Source: Bradyrhizobium canariense (GTDB taxonomy: Bacteria; Pseudomonadota; Alphaproteobacteria; Rhizobiales; Xanthobacteraceae). Taken from it: a DNA stretch of 64,000 nucleotides. The notes beneath the pieces were generated by a model that was not told where the DNA came from, made no database searches, and worked only from the letters and a program-made list of their open reading frames with translations. The stretch spans positions 558,001 through 622,000 of the forward strand of contig NZ_JAFCKJ010000002.1 in assembly GCF_018130465.1 (NCBI RefSeq), in the 5' to 3' direction. Position 1 is the stretch's first letter. The number at the start of each line of letters is the position of its first letter. Positions 7,278 through 16,422 of this stretch are shown here, piece after piece. The position numbers and the translations under genes are program-made.

Positions 7278-8972
7278 TTGACCCCCGCATTACCGCAAGC
7301 CTCCGACATCCTGGCCGCCCTCGGCCAGGCCGTGTTCGCCTGGGACATCGCCAACGATGCCATCGTCTGGGGTGAGCAGGTCAGCGCCATCTTCCCCGGG
7401 ATTCCCGCCGAGCGGCTGGCCACCGGCGCCGAATTCGCCAAGCTGATCGAGCCCGCGCAATCGTTGCGGACCGCCGCGCTGGCACAGACATCAGCCGTGC
7501 ATGGCGCCGACGGCACGCCCTACCGGGTCGAATACGGCGTGCGCATGAGCGCCGCCGATCCCGTGGTCTGGATCGAGGAGACCGGGCGCTGGTTCGCCGG
7601 CCCCGACGGTCGCCCGGTGCGTGCGATCGGCTCCGTCCGCATCAACAATGAACGCCACGCCCGCGACGAGGAACTGACGAAGCTGGCCCGGCTCGATCCG
7701 CTGACCGGCGAGCTCAATCGCTCGCATCTGATCGCCGCGCTGGCCGAGGCGATCGAGGAGACGACCCGTTTCCGCTCGACCGCGGCCTTCATGCTGGTCG
7801 GCATCGATCATCTCGCGCGCGTCAACGACGCCTTCGGCTTCGACGTTGCCGACGCCGTGATCCTCGACGTCGCCACGCGCATTCGCGCGCGCTTGCGCGG
7901 CGGCGACGTGCTCGGCCGCTTCTCCGGCAACAAGTTCGGCCTGATCCTGAAGAACTGCACCGTCGACGACATGAACGTCGCCGCCGAGCGCTTCCTCGCC
8001 GGCATCCGCGACGAGGTGGTGCCGACCAAATCCGGCCCGGTGTCGGTCACCGCCTCGATCGGCGCGGTCAGCGTGCCGCGCTATGCCCGCAACACCGATG
8101 AAGCTGTCAATCGCGCCCATGAGACCCTCGACGCGGCGAAACAACGCCGCGTCGGCTCGTTCGCAGCCTGGCGCCCGGATGCCGCGCGCGACGCCCAGCG
8201 CCGCGTCAACATCCGCGTCACCGACGAGATCGTCACCGCGCTGAATGAGCGCCGCATCAAGCTCGCCTATGAGCCGGTGGTTGCCGCCCTCTCGCGCGAG
8301 TGCGCCTTTCACGAATGCCTGGTGCGGATGGACCAGGGCGACGGCCAGGTGCTGCTCGCGCCCGACATCGTGCCGGTCGCGGAACGGCTCGGCCTCATCC
8401 GCCTGGTCGATCACCGCGTGCTCGAGCTCGTGGTCGCCGAGCTCGCCGCCGCGCCCGACATTTGCCTCAGCCTCAACATTTCGCCGGACACCACCATGGA
8501 CCCGGACTGGTGGGCGGGAATCGAATCGCTCATGCGTGCCCATTCCGGCGTCGCCGAGCGGCTGATCGTCGAGATCACCGAAACGGTCGCGATCCAGGAC
8601 ATCGACGACGTGCGCGGCTTCGTCACCCGGCTGAAGAACTTCGGCAGTCGCATCGCCATCGACGATTTCGGCGCCGGCTACACCTCGTTCCGCAATCTGC
8701 GCAAGCTCGGCGTCGACATCGTCAAGATCGACGGCGCCTTCGTCCAGAACATCACTCGTTCTGCCGACGACCGCGCCTTTGTGCAGACCCTGATCGACCT
8801 CGCCCGCCGCCTCGACATCAAGACGGTGGCCGAATGGGTGCAGGACGAAGAAGCTGCGGACATGCTGCGCGACTGGGGCTGCGACTACATCCAGGGCCGC
8901 CTGATCGGGCTCGCCTCGGCCGACCGCCCATGGGGCGCGCGGCCGGATAGCGTCCTGCCTGCGGCAAGCTGA
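7278..8972 (+). CDS. GGDEF-EAL protein with degenerate GGDEF (probable c-di-GMP phosphodiesterase)
   Basis: This 564-residue cytoplasmic protein has a PAS-like N-terminus (about 10-125), a GGDEF domain (about 135-300) and an EAL domain (about 312-560). The cyclase signature is degenerate: GRFSGNKF, with SGNKF at 216-220 in place of GGDEF, so cyclase activity is unlikely. The EAL motif reads ECL (346-348) but keeps the catalytic Glu. The other metal and base motifs look intact: LNISPDT, IVEITET, DDFGAGYTSF, VKIDG and TVAEWV. The likely role is therefore hydrolysis of c-di-GMP to pGpG. The start is TTG at 7278, preceded by CGAGGCGA. It converges with tctA, 17 bp away. Confidence 0.88.
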   Translation: MTPALPQASDILAALGQAVFAWDIANDAIVWGEQVSAIFPGIPAERLATGAEFAKLIEPAQSLRTAALAQTSAVHGADGTPYRVEYGVRMSAADPVVWIEETGRWFAGPDGRPVRAIGSVRINNERHARDEELTKLARLDPLTGELNRSHLIAALAEAIEETTRFRSTAAFMLVGIDHLARVNDAFGFDVADAVILDVATRIRARLRGGDVLGRFSGNKFGLILKNCTVDDMNVAAERFLAGIRDEVVPTKSGPVSVTASIGAVSVPRYARNTDEAVNRAHETLDAAKQRRVGSFAAWRPDAARDAQRRVNIRVTDEIVTALNERRIKLAYEPVVAALSRECAFHECLVRMDQGDGQVLLAPDIVPVAERLGLIRLVDHRVLELVVAELAAAPDICLSLNISPDTTMDPDWWAGIESLMRAHSGVAERLIVEITETVAIQDIDDVRGFVTRLKNFGSRIAIDDFGAGYTSFRNLRKLGVDIVKIDGAFVQNITRSADDRAFVQTLIDLARRLDIKTVAEWVQDEEAADMLRDWGCDYIQGRLIGLASADRPWGARPDSVLPAAS

Positions 8973-8989
8973 GATACCCTACGAAACCC

Positions 8990-10498
8990 TCACGCGCCCT
9001 CATCGAGCGCCACGAGCTCGCGCTTCTTGCGCAATGCGGGCAATAGCGGCGCCAACAGCAGCCCCAGCGCGAGCGCAAGACACGCCGCCGAGATCGGCCG
9101 CTGCACAAAGGTCCAGAGGTCGCCCTGCGACAGGATCAGCGACTTGCGCAGATTGTTCTCCATCATCGGTCCCAGCACGAACGCCAGCACCAGCGGCGCG
9201 GGCTCGAAGCCGAGCTTGCGCATGAAATAGCCGATGATCCCGAACGCGATCATCACATAGACGTCGAACACGTTGTTGCTCGAGCAGTAGACGCCCAGGA
9301 TCGTGAACAGGATGATCAGCGGAAACAGGATGTTGTAGGGCAGCTTCAAGAGCTGCACCCACATGCCGATCAGCGGCAAATTGAGGATCAGCAGCATGAC
9401 GTTGCCGATATACATGCTGGCGACGATGCCCCAGAACAGGCCGGGATTTTGCGTGATCAGCAGCGGTCCCGGTTGCAGGCCGTGGATGACGAAGGCGCCG
9501 AGCAGCAGCGCCATCACCACGTTCGGGGGGATGCCCAAGGTCATCAGCGGAATGAACGCGCCGCCGGCCGCCGCGTTGTTGGCGGATTCGGGACCCGCTA
9601 CGCCCTCGATTGCGCCATGGCCGAAGCGCTCCGGCGTTTTCGACAGCCGCTTCTCCAGCGCATAGGACGCGAACGAGGCCACCACCGCGCCGCCGCCCGG
9701 CAGAATGCCGAGCAGGAAGCCGAGCAACGTGCCGCGCGCCACCGGGCCGGCGCTCGCTTGCCAATCGGCCTTGTTGGGCAACAGCTGCGTGATCTTGGCG
9801 TTGATGATATCGCGCTTGATCGCCTGCTCGGTATTGAGCAGCACCTCGGCGACGCCGAACAGGCCCATCACGACGGGCACGAGTCCGATGCCGTCGATCA
9901 GCTCCATGCGGCCGAACGTCAGCCGCGGCTGCGCCGTGATGCTGTCGAGCCCGATCAGTCCGAGCACGACGCCGATACATGCCATTAGAAGCGCCTTCGG
10001 CATCGATCCCTGGGTGAGGAAGGTGAGCACGACGAGGCCGAGCACCATCAGGCTGAAATATTCGGCAGGGCCGAACGCGATGGCGATGTTGGCGAGCCGA
10101 GGCGCCACCAGCATCAACGCAACGAGCGAAAATGTGCCGGCGATGAAGGAGCCGAAGGCGGAGATGCCCAGCGCGGGGCCGGCACGGCCCTGCTTCGCCA
10201 TCTGATGGCCGTCGATACAGGTCACGACGGAAGCCGCCTCGCCAGGGATGTTGACCAGGATCGAGGTGGTCGAGCCGCCATACATCGAGCCGTAATAGAT
10301 CCCCGCCATCATGATGATGCCGGATTCCGGCGTTCCCGACAGTGTCACCGGAAGCAACAGAGACATCGCCGAGATCGGCCCGATGCCTGGCAGCACGCCG
10401 ACCAGCGTACCGATGAAGACGCCGATGAAGCAGTAGAGCAGGTTGATCGGCAGCAGCGCGACGCCAAACCCATGCGCGACGTTGACAAGCGTATCCAT
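8990..10498 (-). CDS. tctA: Tripartite tricarboxylate transporter, large permease subunit
   Basis: This encodes 502 residues with about a dozen hydrophobic segments and the TctA signatures PGIGPISAMSLLLP near residue 40, MYGGSTTSILVNIPGE and the second repeat GFLLGILPGGGAVVASFASYALEKR. TctA is the large inner-membrane subunit that moves citrate, other tricarboxylates or related carboxylates using an ion gradient. It starts at ATG 10498, four bases after the tctB stop, and it is the last gene of tctC-tctB-tctA on the minus strand. No tctDE two-component pair is nearby, so regulation and substrate cannot be read from context. Confidence 0.95.
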   Translation of the reverse strand: MDTLVNVAHGFGVALLPINLLYCFIGVFIGTLVGVLPGIGPISAMSLLLPVTLSGTPESGIIMMAGIYYGSMYGGSTTSILVNIPGEAASVVTCIDGHQMAKQGRAGPALGISAFGSFIAGTFSLVALMLVAPRLANIAIAFGPAEYFSLMVLGLVVLTFLTQGSMPKALLMACIGVVLGLIGLDSITAQPRLTFGRMELIDGIGLVPVVMGLFGVAEVLLNTEQAIKRDIINAKITQLLPNKADWQASAGPVARGTLLGFLLGILPGGGAVVASFASYALEKRLSKTPERFGHGAIEGVAGPESANNAAAGGAFIPLMTLGIPPNVVMALLLGAFVIHGLQPGPLLITQNPGLFWGIVASMYIGNVMLLILNLPLIGMWVQLLKLPYNILFPLIILFTILGVYCSSNNVFDVYVMIAFGIIGYFMRKLGFEPAPLVLAFVLGPMMENNLRKSLILSQGDLWTFVQRPISAACLALALGLLLAPLLPALRKKRELVALDEGA

Positions 10499-10502
10499 GC
10501 GG

Positions 10503-10988
10503 TCAACCGATCCCGAACAGGCCGGAGGGCAACTGGATCAGCAGCAGCCGCTTGAGCACCCACCACATGCCGAGCGGCACCAGCGCGGCGATCGGGATCG
10601 CCAGCGTCCAGCGCACGGGATCGATCAGGCGCAACAGAAGCAGCATCAGCGGGATCGACGACAGCAGGAATCCCAGCGGCTCGAGGGCAAAGGAGAACGC
10701 GGTGAGGCAGACGATGACGAGAAGCGGCTTGCTCCAGCTCACATTCTCCCAGCGCGAGGCCAGCGTCGGCCCGCCTTCGGTGATGGCCGAGATGACAATG
10801 CTGGCCGCGAACACGCACATCAGGATGCCCGTGTAGAACAGCACGTAGCCGGAGCCGGGGTCGTTGATGGTGCCGAGCTTGAGCTTCACGCCCTGCCAGA
10901 TCACGAAGCCGCCGAGCGCGAGCCCGATCAATCCGCCCCAGAGTTCGGAGTTGTTGAGGCGGAGCTTGACGTTGGTTTGGTCGTTCAT
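10503..10988 (-). CDS. tctB: Tripartite tricarboxylate transporter, small membrane subunit
   Basis: This 161-residue protein has four predicted membrane segments (about 15-32, 45-65, 85-118 and 125-145). That matches TctB, the poorly conserved small subunit that pairs with TctA. Assignment rests on topology, length and position between tctC and tctA. I chose the ATG at 10988; an upstream alternative start would add three residues. A palindromic repeat (11009-11113) lies between it and tctC. Confidence 0.9.
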   Translation of the reverse strand: MNDQTNVKLRLNNSELWGGLIGLALGGFVIWQGVKLKLGTINDPGSGYVLFYTGILMCVFAASIVISAITEGGPTLASRWENVSWSKPLLVIVCLTAFSFALEPLGFLLSSIPLMLLLLRLIDPVRWTLAIPIAALVPLGMWWVLKRLLLIQLPSGLFGIG

Positions 10989-11008
10989 GTGAAGCACCTC
11001 TCAACCAC

Positions 11009-11113
11009 CGTCACCCTGAGGTGGCCGCTTCTTCAGCGGCCCCCGAAGGGCGGCGGTGCCCCGATCCATCCTTCGAGGCGAGCCGCAAACGCGGCTCGTA
11101 CCCCAGGATGACG
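11009..11113. repeat. Palindromic intergenic repeat, family F
   Basis: The left end CGTCACCCTGAGGTGG and the right end TACCCCAGGATGACG are imperfect inverted repeats about 105 bp apart, with an inner GGCCGCTTCTTCAGCGGCC hairpin. It lies between tctC and tctB, where it could fold in the mRNA and lower expression of the downstream membrane genes. Only one copy is seen in this window. Confidence 0.6.
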
Positions 11114-11136
11114 CCTGCATGTGTGGCAGCAGAACT

Positions 11137-12111
11137 CTACTTCTTCGCAAGTCCCAGCGTGTCGATCACCTTGCGCTCGGACTCCGTGACTTCGACGACG
11201 AATTTCTTGTAGTCCTCGGTATTCTTGTAACTCGGCACCATGTCGTATTTGGCGAGCGTGGCGATCACCGCGGGATCCTCGACCGCCTTCTTGAAGGCGT
11301 CGTGCAGCTTGGCGACGATCTTGGGATCCATGCCCTTGGGGCCTGCGATGCCGAACGGGGAATCATAGACCATGGGGTAGCCGAGCTCCTTCAGCGTCGG
11401 CACGTCAGGATAGTTCGGTGATCGCGCGCCGGTCCACACCATGAGAAGCTTCAGCTTGCCGGCGTCGACCAAGGGCCGCCAACCGGTGGAGTCGGCCTGC
11501 AGCATGGTGTGCTGGCCGAGTACCGCGGCGTTGGTCTCCGCCCCACCCTTGAACGGCACCTGCGTGAGCTTGATGCCGGACATCGCGGCGATCTGCTCCA
11601 TGCCGATATGAAGCGAGGTCCCGGTGCCCGGCGTCGCGTAGGTCACCTTGCCCGGATTTGCCTTGGCGAACTCGACCACGTCCTTCCAGGACTTGAACGG
11701 CGACTCCGCGCTCGTGGTTACGCCGAACGTATAGCCGGTGAGGTGAACGATATAGGTGAAGTCCTTCGCCGGATCCCACGACACCTCCTGCATCAGGGGC
11801 AGGCGGAAGACGGTGATCGGAATCTGTGAGATGGTGTAGCCATCCGGCTTCGCGGCCGCGGCCATGGTCGCAGGTCCGACCGTGCCGCCGCCGCCGGCCT
11901 TGTTGTCGATCACGATCGGCTGCCCCAGAACTTTCGAGGCGCTATCGGCGATCGCGCGCATCGAGATGTCGGTCGATCCGCCGGCGGGCCATGGCACGAT
12001 CAGCGTGACCGGTTTGGTGGGATAGTCCTGCGCACCGGCGGCGGTCGAGAGCAACGCGCCCGCAACATGCATGGCGGCAACGGCGAATGTCTTCAGCCCG
12101 TATCGCGACAT
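11137..12111 (-). CDS. tctC: Tripartite tricarboxylate transporter, periplasmic binding protein (Bug family)
   Basis: This 324-residue Bug/TctC-type solute-binding protein has a signal peptide ending near TAAGA (about residue 28) and the family start DYPTKPVTLIVPWPAGGSTDI. The usual VIDNKAGGGGTVG loop and the ATPGTGTSLHIGMEQ segment of the second lobe follow. It captures a carboxylate in the periplasm for TctAB. The start is ATG at 12111 with an excellent GGGAGGAG ribosome-binding site. An in-frame upstream start at 12150 would put 13 extra residues before the signal peptide and is rejected. It is the first gene of the tct operon. Confidence 0.94.
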   Translation of the reverse strand: MSRYGLKTFAVAAMHVAGALLSTAAGAQDYPTKPVTLIVPWPAGGSTDISMRAIADSASKVLGQPIVIDNKAGGGGTVGPATMAAAAKPDGYTISQIPITVFRLPLMQEVSWDPAKDFTYIVHLTGYTFGVTTSAESPFKSWKDVVEFAKANPGKVTYATPGTGTSLHIGMEQIAAMSGIKLTQVPFKGGAETNAAVLGQHTMLQADSTGWRPLVDAGKLKLLMVWTGARSPNYPDVPTLKELGYPMVYDSPFGIAGPKGMDPKIVAKLHDAFKKAVEDPAVIATLAKYDMVPSYKNTEDYKKFVVEVTESERKVIDTLGLAKK

Positions 12112-12315
12112 CGAAACTCCTCCCGCGCGGCGGCCTTGTTCGACCGGCATTTCTCATTGTTATGACGGGATTGTCCCCGAAATCACGGGAGAAGAAAAGC
12201 GTAATGCGCGGAACGCCCGCCGGGGACGGGACGGCGATCCGGCCGGAAACGACACGTGCGACAATTGGTCATTTGGAGACGTGCCGAGATACGGAATTTG
12301 ACTTTGGCGGAGCCC

Positions 12316-15183
12316 TTACGCCACGCGGCGGACTGCGCTCAGTCGCTCGATGGTGCGTCCGACCTCCGCGGCCGGGCAGGGCTTGCCGAAATAATATCCC
12401 TGCACGGCGGTGCAGCCGCATTCGCGGACGAAGTCGAGTTGTTCAATCGTCTCCACGCCTTCTGCCGTGGTCTCGACGCCGAGCACCGACCCGAGGCTGG
12501 CGATGGTGCGGACGATCGCCACGCTCTCCGGGCTTTCGCCGAGCGTGCCGACAAAGGAGCGGTCGATCTTGATGCGGTCGAACGGAAATTTGCGCAAATA
12601 GCTCAGCGAGGAATAGCCGACGCCGAAATCGTCGAGGCTGACGCGCACTCCTAACGCGCGCAGCTGGTGGAGGATCTCGATCGTCGCCTCGCTGTCGTCG
12701 AGCAGCGCCGTCTCGGTGACCTCGAGCTCGAGCCGATGCGGCGGCAGGCCGGCCTCCGCAAGCGCACTCGTGACCATCGTCACCAGCCCGCGCGCGCGGA
12801 ACTGCACCGGCGACAGGTTCACCGCGATGGTGAGATCGGGCCAGGTCGCGGCGGTCGCGCAGGCCGTGCGCAGCACCCATTCGCCGATCGGAACGATCAG
12901 CCCGTTCTCTTCCGCGATCGGAATGAATGCGGCCGGCGAGACGAGGCCGCGCGAGGGATGTTTCCAGCGCAGCAGCGCCTCGAAGCCGGTAAGTTCGGTG
13001 GTGTCGAGCCGAACCTGCGGCTGGAATGCCAGGTGGAATTCACGGGCTTCCAGCGCGCCGCGCAGATCGTGCTCGAGCGCGTGCCGGCTGCGAGCCTCTT
13101 CCTCCATTTCGGGCTCGAACAGTTGATAGGCGCCACGCCCCTTGGCCTTGGCCTGGTAAAGCGCGAGGTCGGCGCATTTCATCAGCTCGTCGGCGTCGAG
13201 CCCGTGATCGGGCGCGATTGCGATGCCGACTGAGACGCCGACATGGATCGACTGGTTCTCCAGCGGCGGCGGATGACCGATGATCTCGACCAGGCGGCGT
13301 GCGAGCTTTTCCGCCGATTGCGGCTGCGGTCCGCGCTGGAGAACCGCGAACTCGTCGCCGCCGAGCCGCGCGACGGTGTCGTGCTCGCCGACGTTCTCCT
13401 TCAGCCGCGCCGCGACCCAGCGCAACAGCCGGTCGCCGGCGGCGTGGCCGAGGCGGTCGTTGACGGTCTTGAAATTGTCGAGGTCGAAGCACAGCACGGC
13501 CATCGCGCCGCCGGCGATCGCGACCTGGTTCAACCCCTCGCCCATCTTCTCGCGGAACAGCGTGCGATTGGGCAGGTCGGTGAGCGAATCGTGCCGCGCC
13601 ATGTGAGCCACGCGGGCCTGGGCCTTGTGGCGCTCGGTGACGTCCTCATAGGTGACGACCCAGCCGCCATGCTCCATTCGCTTGTGATTGAGCTTGATGA
13701 TGCGGCCGTCGCTCAAATGGCGGTGCAGCGTGTGCTCGCCCTCGCGCAGCCTCTCGACATAGTCGGCATAGAGCCGCGCGGCGGTGGTGTTTGGATGGAT
13801 GCCGAGTTCACAGCTGTGCTCCATGATCTCGCGCATCGACACGCCCGGCTTCACCAATTCGGCCGACAGTCCGTACATCTCGATATAGCGGCGGTTGCAG
13901 ACGATCACGTGCAGGCTCGAATCGAGCATGCACAGGCCCTGGCTCATGTTGTTCAGGGCCGCGTCGAAGCGCCGATACTGCTCGCTCAGCTCCTCGACTG
14001 CGTGCTCGCGCTCGGTGATGTCCTCATAGGTGGCGACGAAACCGCCCTCGGCCAACGCGCAGTAGCGCACCGAGATCATCGTGTCGTCCGACATGCGCCG
14101 GCGCATCGGCGAGGAGTCGCGGTCGGCGATCCTTGCGCTGGCGGCTTCCAGGAGCTGTTGCGGACTATACTCGGAAGAGAACGCGCCGTTTGCCATCGAG
14201 CGTTCGATCAGCTCGGCGAGATGCGTGCCGGGTTTGGTCTCCTCCGGCGACAGCCGATAGATCTTCCGGTAGGTGGTGTTGCAGACGCGCAGGCGCATGT
14301 CGCTGTCGTAGAAGGCGAGCCCGTGCGCCATGTTCTCCAGCGCGGCATCGAGCATGAAGTTCTGCCGTCTCAGCATCTCCTCGTATTGCAGCCGCTCGGT
14401 GACGTCTTCGTGCACCGTCACCCAGCCGCCGTCGGGCAGAAAACGGGAGACCGCCTGCACCATCCGTCCGTCATAGCGCATCACCAGCAGGGTTTTCGTC
14501 TTCCTGGTGCGCACGTCCTCCAGCCTGGTGTCGTGGAATTCGTCGGCCGACATCCCTGGCAGGTTGCCGCGCGAAAGCCAATGATCGAGGGTCGTGCCGT
14601 GCGTGACGCCCGGCTTCACGATTTCCGGGTCGAGGTTGTAGAGGTTCAGGAAACGTTCGTTGCAGACGACGACGCGGCTGTCGGCATCGTACATGATCAG
14701 CCCGTGCGACATGTTCGCGAGCGCGTGCTGGCTACGCTCGGTCTGCACGCGCAGCTCCGCCTCGAGCCGGGCGAGGCGGCTGACGTCGTCGCAGATCGTC
14801 ATCCAGCCGCCGCCGGGGAGCGGCTTCAGCTCGAGCGCCATGACGAGGCCGCTCGCGAGCGTCTGTTGAGTCCGGAACGGCTGGCCGGCTGCGATCCGCG
14901 CCATGCGCGCGGCATAGAGTGCGTCGACTTCCCCCGCGGGGATGTTGCCGAGAGCCACGCTATGCGCGAGCACGTCGCGATAGCTCGTGCCGACCCGCAC
15001 GATCTCGGCCGACATGTTGAACAGCGCGAGGTAGCGCTGATTGACCAGCACGATCCGGTTGGCGGCGTCGTAGACGCACATGCCTTGCTCCATGTGGTCG
15101 AGCGCAAGCTGGCTCAGCCCCACCAGGGCCTTCGGGCCCTGCTCGCGGCGTGCATCAAGCTCGTTGTCGCGGATCGACGTCAT
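12316..15183 (-). CDS. Four-PAS GGDEF-EAL c-di-GMP protein
   Basis: This 955-residue protein has four consecutive PAS-type domains (about 25-135, 155-262, 282-392 and 408-515), a GGDEF domain (intact LGGDEFAV, 608-612) and an EAL domain (intact FEALLRW, 735-737; DDFGVGYSSLSYL later). Each PAS starts with a similar phrase (MEQGMCVYDA, MSHGLIMYDA, MAHGLAFYDS, MSQGLCMLDS), which points to internal duplication. Both catalytic motifs look functional, so it may make or degrade c-di-GMP depending on what the PAS array senses. No membrane segment is seen, so it should be cytoplasmic. The gene stands alone, about 200 bp from tctC. Confidence 0.93.
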   Translation of the reverse strand: MTSIRDNELDARREQGPKALVGLSQLALDHMEQGMCVYDAANRIVLVNQRYLALFNMSAEIVRVGTSYRDVLAHSVALGNIPAGEVDALYAARMARIAAGQPFRTQQTLASGLVMALELKPLPGGGWMTICDDVSRLARLEAELRVQTERSQHALANMSHGLIMYDADSRVVVCNERFLNLYNLDPEIVKPGVTHGTTLDHWLSRGNLPGMSADEFHDTRLEDVRTRKTKTLLVMRYDGRMVQAVSRFLPDGGWVTVHEDVTERLQYEEMLRRQNFMLDAALENMAHGLAFYDSDMRLRVCNTTYRKIYRLSPEETKPGTHLAELIERSMANGAFSSEYSPQQLLEAASARIADRDSSPMRRRMSDDTMISVRYCALAEGGFVATYEDITEREHAVEELSEQYRRFDAALNNMSQGLCMLDSSLHVIVCNRRYIEMYGLSAELVKPGVSMREIMEHSCELGIHPNTTAARLYADYVERLREGEHTLHRHLSDGRIIKLNHKRMEHGGWVVTYEDVTERHKAQARVAHMARHDSLTDLPNRTLFREKMGEGLNQVAIAGGAMAVLCFDLDNFKTVNDRLGHAAGDRLLRWVAARLKENVGEHDTVARLGGDEFAVLQRGPQPQSAEKLARRLVEIIGHPPPLENQSIHVGVSVGIAIAPDHGLDADELMKCADLALYQAKAKGRGAYQLFEPEMEEEARSRHALEHDLRGALEAREFHLAFQPQVRLDTTELTGFEALLRWKHPSRGLVSPAAFIPIAEENGLIVPIGEWVLRTACATAATWPDLTIAVNLSPVQFRARGLVTMVTSALAEAGLPPHRLELEVTETALLDDSEATIEILHQLRALGVRVSLDDFGVGYSSLSYLRKFPFDRIKIDRSFVGTLGESPESVAIVRTIASLGSVLGVETTAEGVETIEQLDFVRECGCTAVQGYYFGKPCPAAEVGRTIERLSAVRRVA

Positions 15184-15344
15184 GGAGCGGCGGGGTCTCG
15201 GCGGGCAATAGACTTAACGCAAGGTAATTCAGGCGCCGAGGGTAGCGAAGAGGCGGGAAAATTCCCTTAAGCGCCGTAGTTTACGGAGGGTGACCGGCGA
15301 TGCAAAGTCGTGTGCCTCGGATGCGGGAAGGCCCAATAATTCTC

Positions 15345-15486
15345 CGTCGTCCCGGCGAGCGACGGAATCCATAACCACAGGGAGAGGTTTGGCGGAGGCT
15401 GGTCGTGAAAAGGTCTTCGCGCGGTACACGCACCCTGCGCTTGCCGACGGATCACGCGGTATGGGTCCGGCGTTCGCCGGGACGAC
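15345..15486. repeat. Palindromic intergenic repeat, family A (copy 1)
   Basis: The left end GTCGTCCCGGCGAG and the right end TTCGCCGGGACGAC are inverted repeats enclosing degraded CCATA/TATGGGTCC inner arms. It fills most of the 326-bp gap 15184-15509, in which I see no gene. It lies between the four-PAS gene start and the acyltransferase stop. Confidence 0.7.
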
Positions 15487-15509
15487 AGTGAATGTTCGGC
15501 CCGGGCGAC

Positions 15510-16385
15510 CTACGGCCCATACAGCACGAGTTCCGTATCCGTGAGGTCGGCGAGCTGCGGCCGGTGCGGACCCTTGAAATATTTGCGGCCGCGCCGCTCG
15601 GTGTAGATGCCGACGAGGCCGGGAACCGGGCCATTGGAATCGACGGCGACCGAGATTTTGCCGAGCCGCAGCAGCAGCCGGCCGATGCGGCCTGCGCATT
15701 CGGTGTATTCGGCCGCGTTGCGGCAGTAGATCAGCTTCATCGCGGGCGGCGCAATGAAGCCGCGGCGGATGCGTACCGGCTGCAGGATGAAGGGGAACGT
15801 TCCCTTCGGCGTGCGGCAGACGAGGCTGAGGCAATTGTAGCGCGCATGCCGCGTCAAGAGCTCGGTCTCGGCGTCGGAAAGCCCGTCGATCGTCTTGGCG
15901 TGCTGCGAGATGACCTCGATCTTGCTCCAGCGTGGGACGCGCGCCAACGCAGGCACCGAGAAGAATATGCCGCGGCAATAGGCGCGAAAGCCCTGTGTCT
16001 CGATGATCGGCCAGGTCCACGGCGCCGGGCTGATGTTGAGATAGGTGACGTCCTTGTGCCGCTGCGCGATCTTGGTGAGCAGTGGGGCGTAGTTGCGGTA
16101 GGCCGGATCGACGTACCAGCTCGACAGATTGCACTGGATGGCGGTCTCATCGCCATCCTTCCGCGCCGTGTAGATCAGCAGCAGCACGCCGACCGGCGTG
16201 CCGTCATTGTCGAGCATATAGCCGAAGCGCGGGTAGCCTTCCGGTACGGGCCGGAAGGCCTGCCGGCGCAGGCCCTGGATCCAGTAGTTGCGCGAGCGGC
16301 CGACGAAGCCGCGCGTCAGCAAGTCCGCGACCGCATCGACGTCGGACTCGGTGATCTCGCGGCATCTGACCTTGGTATGGATCAC
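15510..16385 (-). CDS. Putative acyltransferase (GNAT-like) in the aminoacyl carrier-protein locus
   Basis: This encodes 291 residues. The first half looks like a GNAT-type acyltransferase: MIHTKVRCREITESDVDAVA start, GTPVGVLLLIYTA strand, SSWYVDPAYRNYAPLLTK acceptor/CoA-like region. The C-terminal half (IYCRNAAEYTECAGRIGRLLLRLGK...) is not one I can assign. The gene starts 37 bp after the amino acid:carrier-protein ligase on the same strand, so it may transfer the aminoacyl or a fatty acyl group handled by that system; this is inference. The start is GTG at 16385, chosen because GGAAGGAC lies just upstream. The open frame beyond it is shadow sequence over the ligase gene. Confidence 0.75.
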   Translation of the reverse strand: MIHTKVRCREITESDVDAVADLLTRGFVGRSRNYWIQGLRRQAFRPVPEGYPRFGYMLDNDGTPVGVLLLIYTARKDGDETAIQCNLSSWYVDPAYRNYAPLLTKIAQRHKDVTYLNISPAPWTWPIIETQGFRAYCRGIFFSVPALARVPRWSKIEVISQHAKTIDGLSDAETELLTRHARYNCLSLVCRTPKGTFPFILQPVRIRRGFIAPPAMKLIYCRNAAEYTECAGRIGRLLLRLGKISVAVDSNGPVPGLVGIYTERRGRKYFKGPHRPQLADLTDTELVLYGP

Positions 16386-16422
16386 GCTCGTCCTTCCCGT
16401 GGAAATGACCGGCCTCGTTCCG

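Noticed and set aside
13243-15270. Long plus-strand open frame of about 675 codons
   Set aside because: It lies opposite the four-PAS GGDEF-EAL gene, has a His/Arg/Val-rich composition with no domain, and depends on high third-position GC of the real gene.
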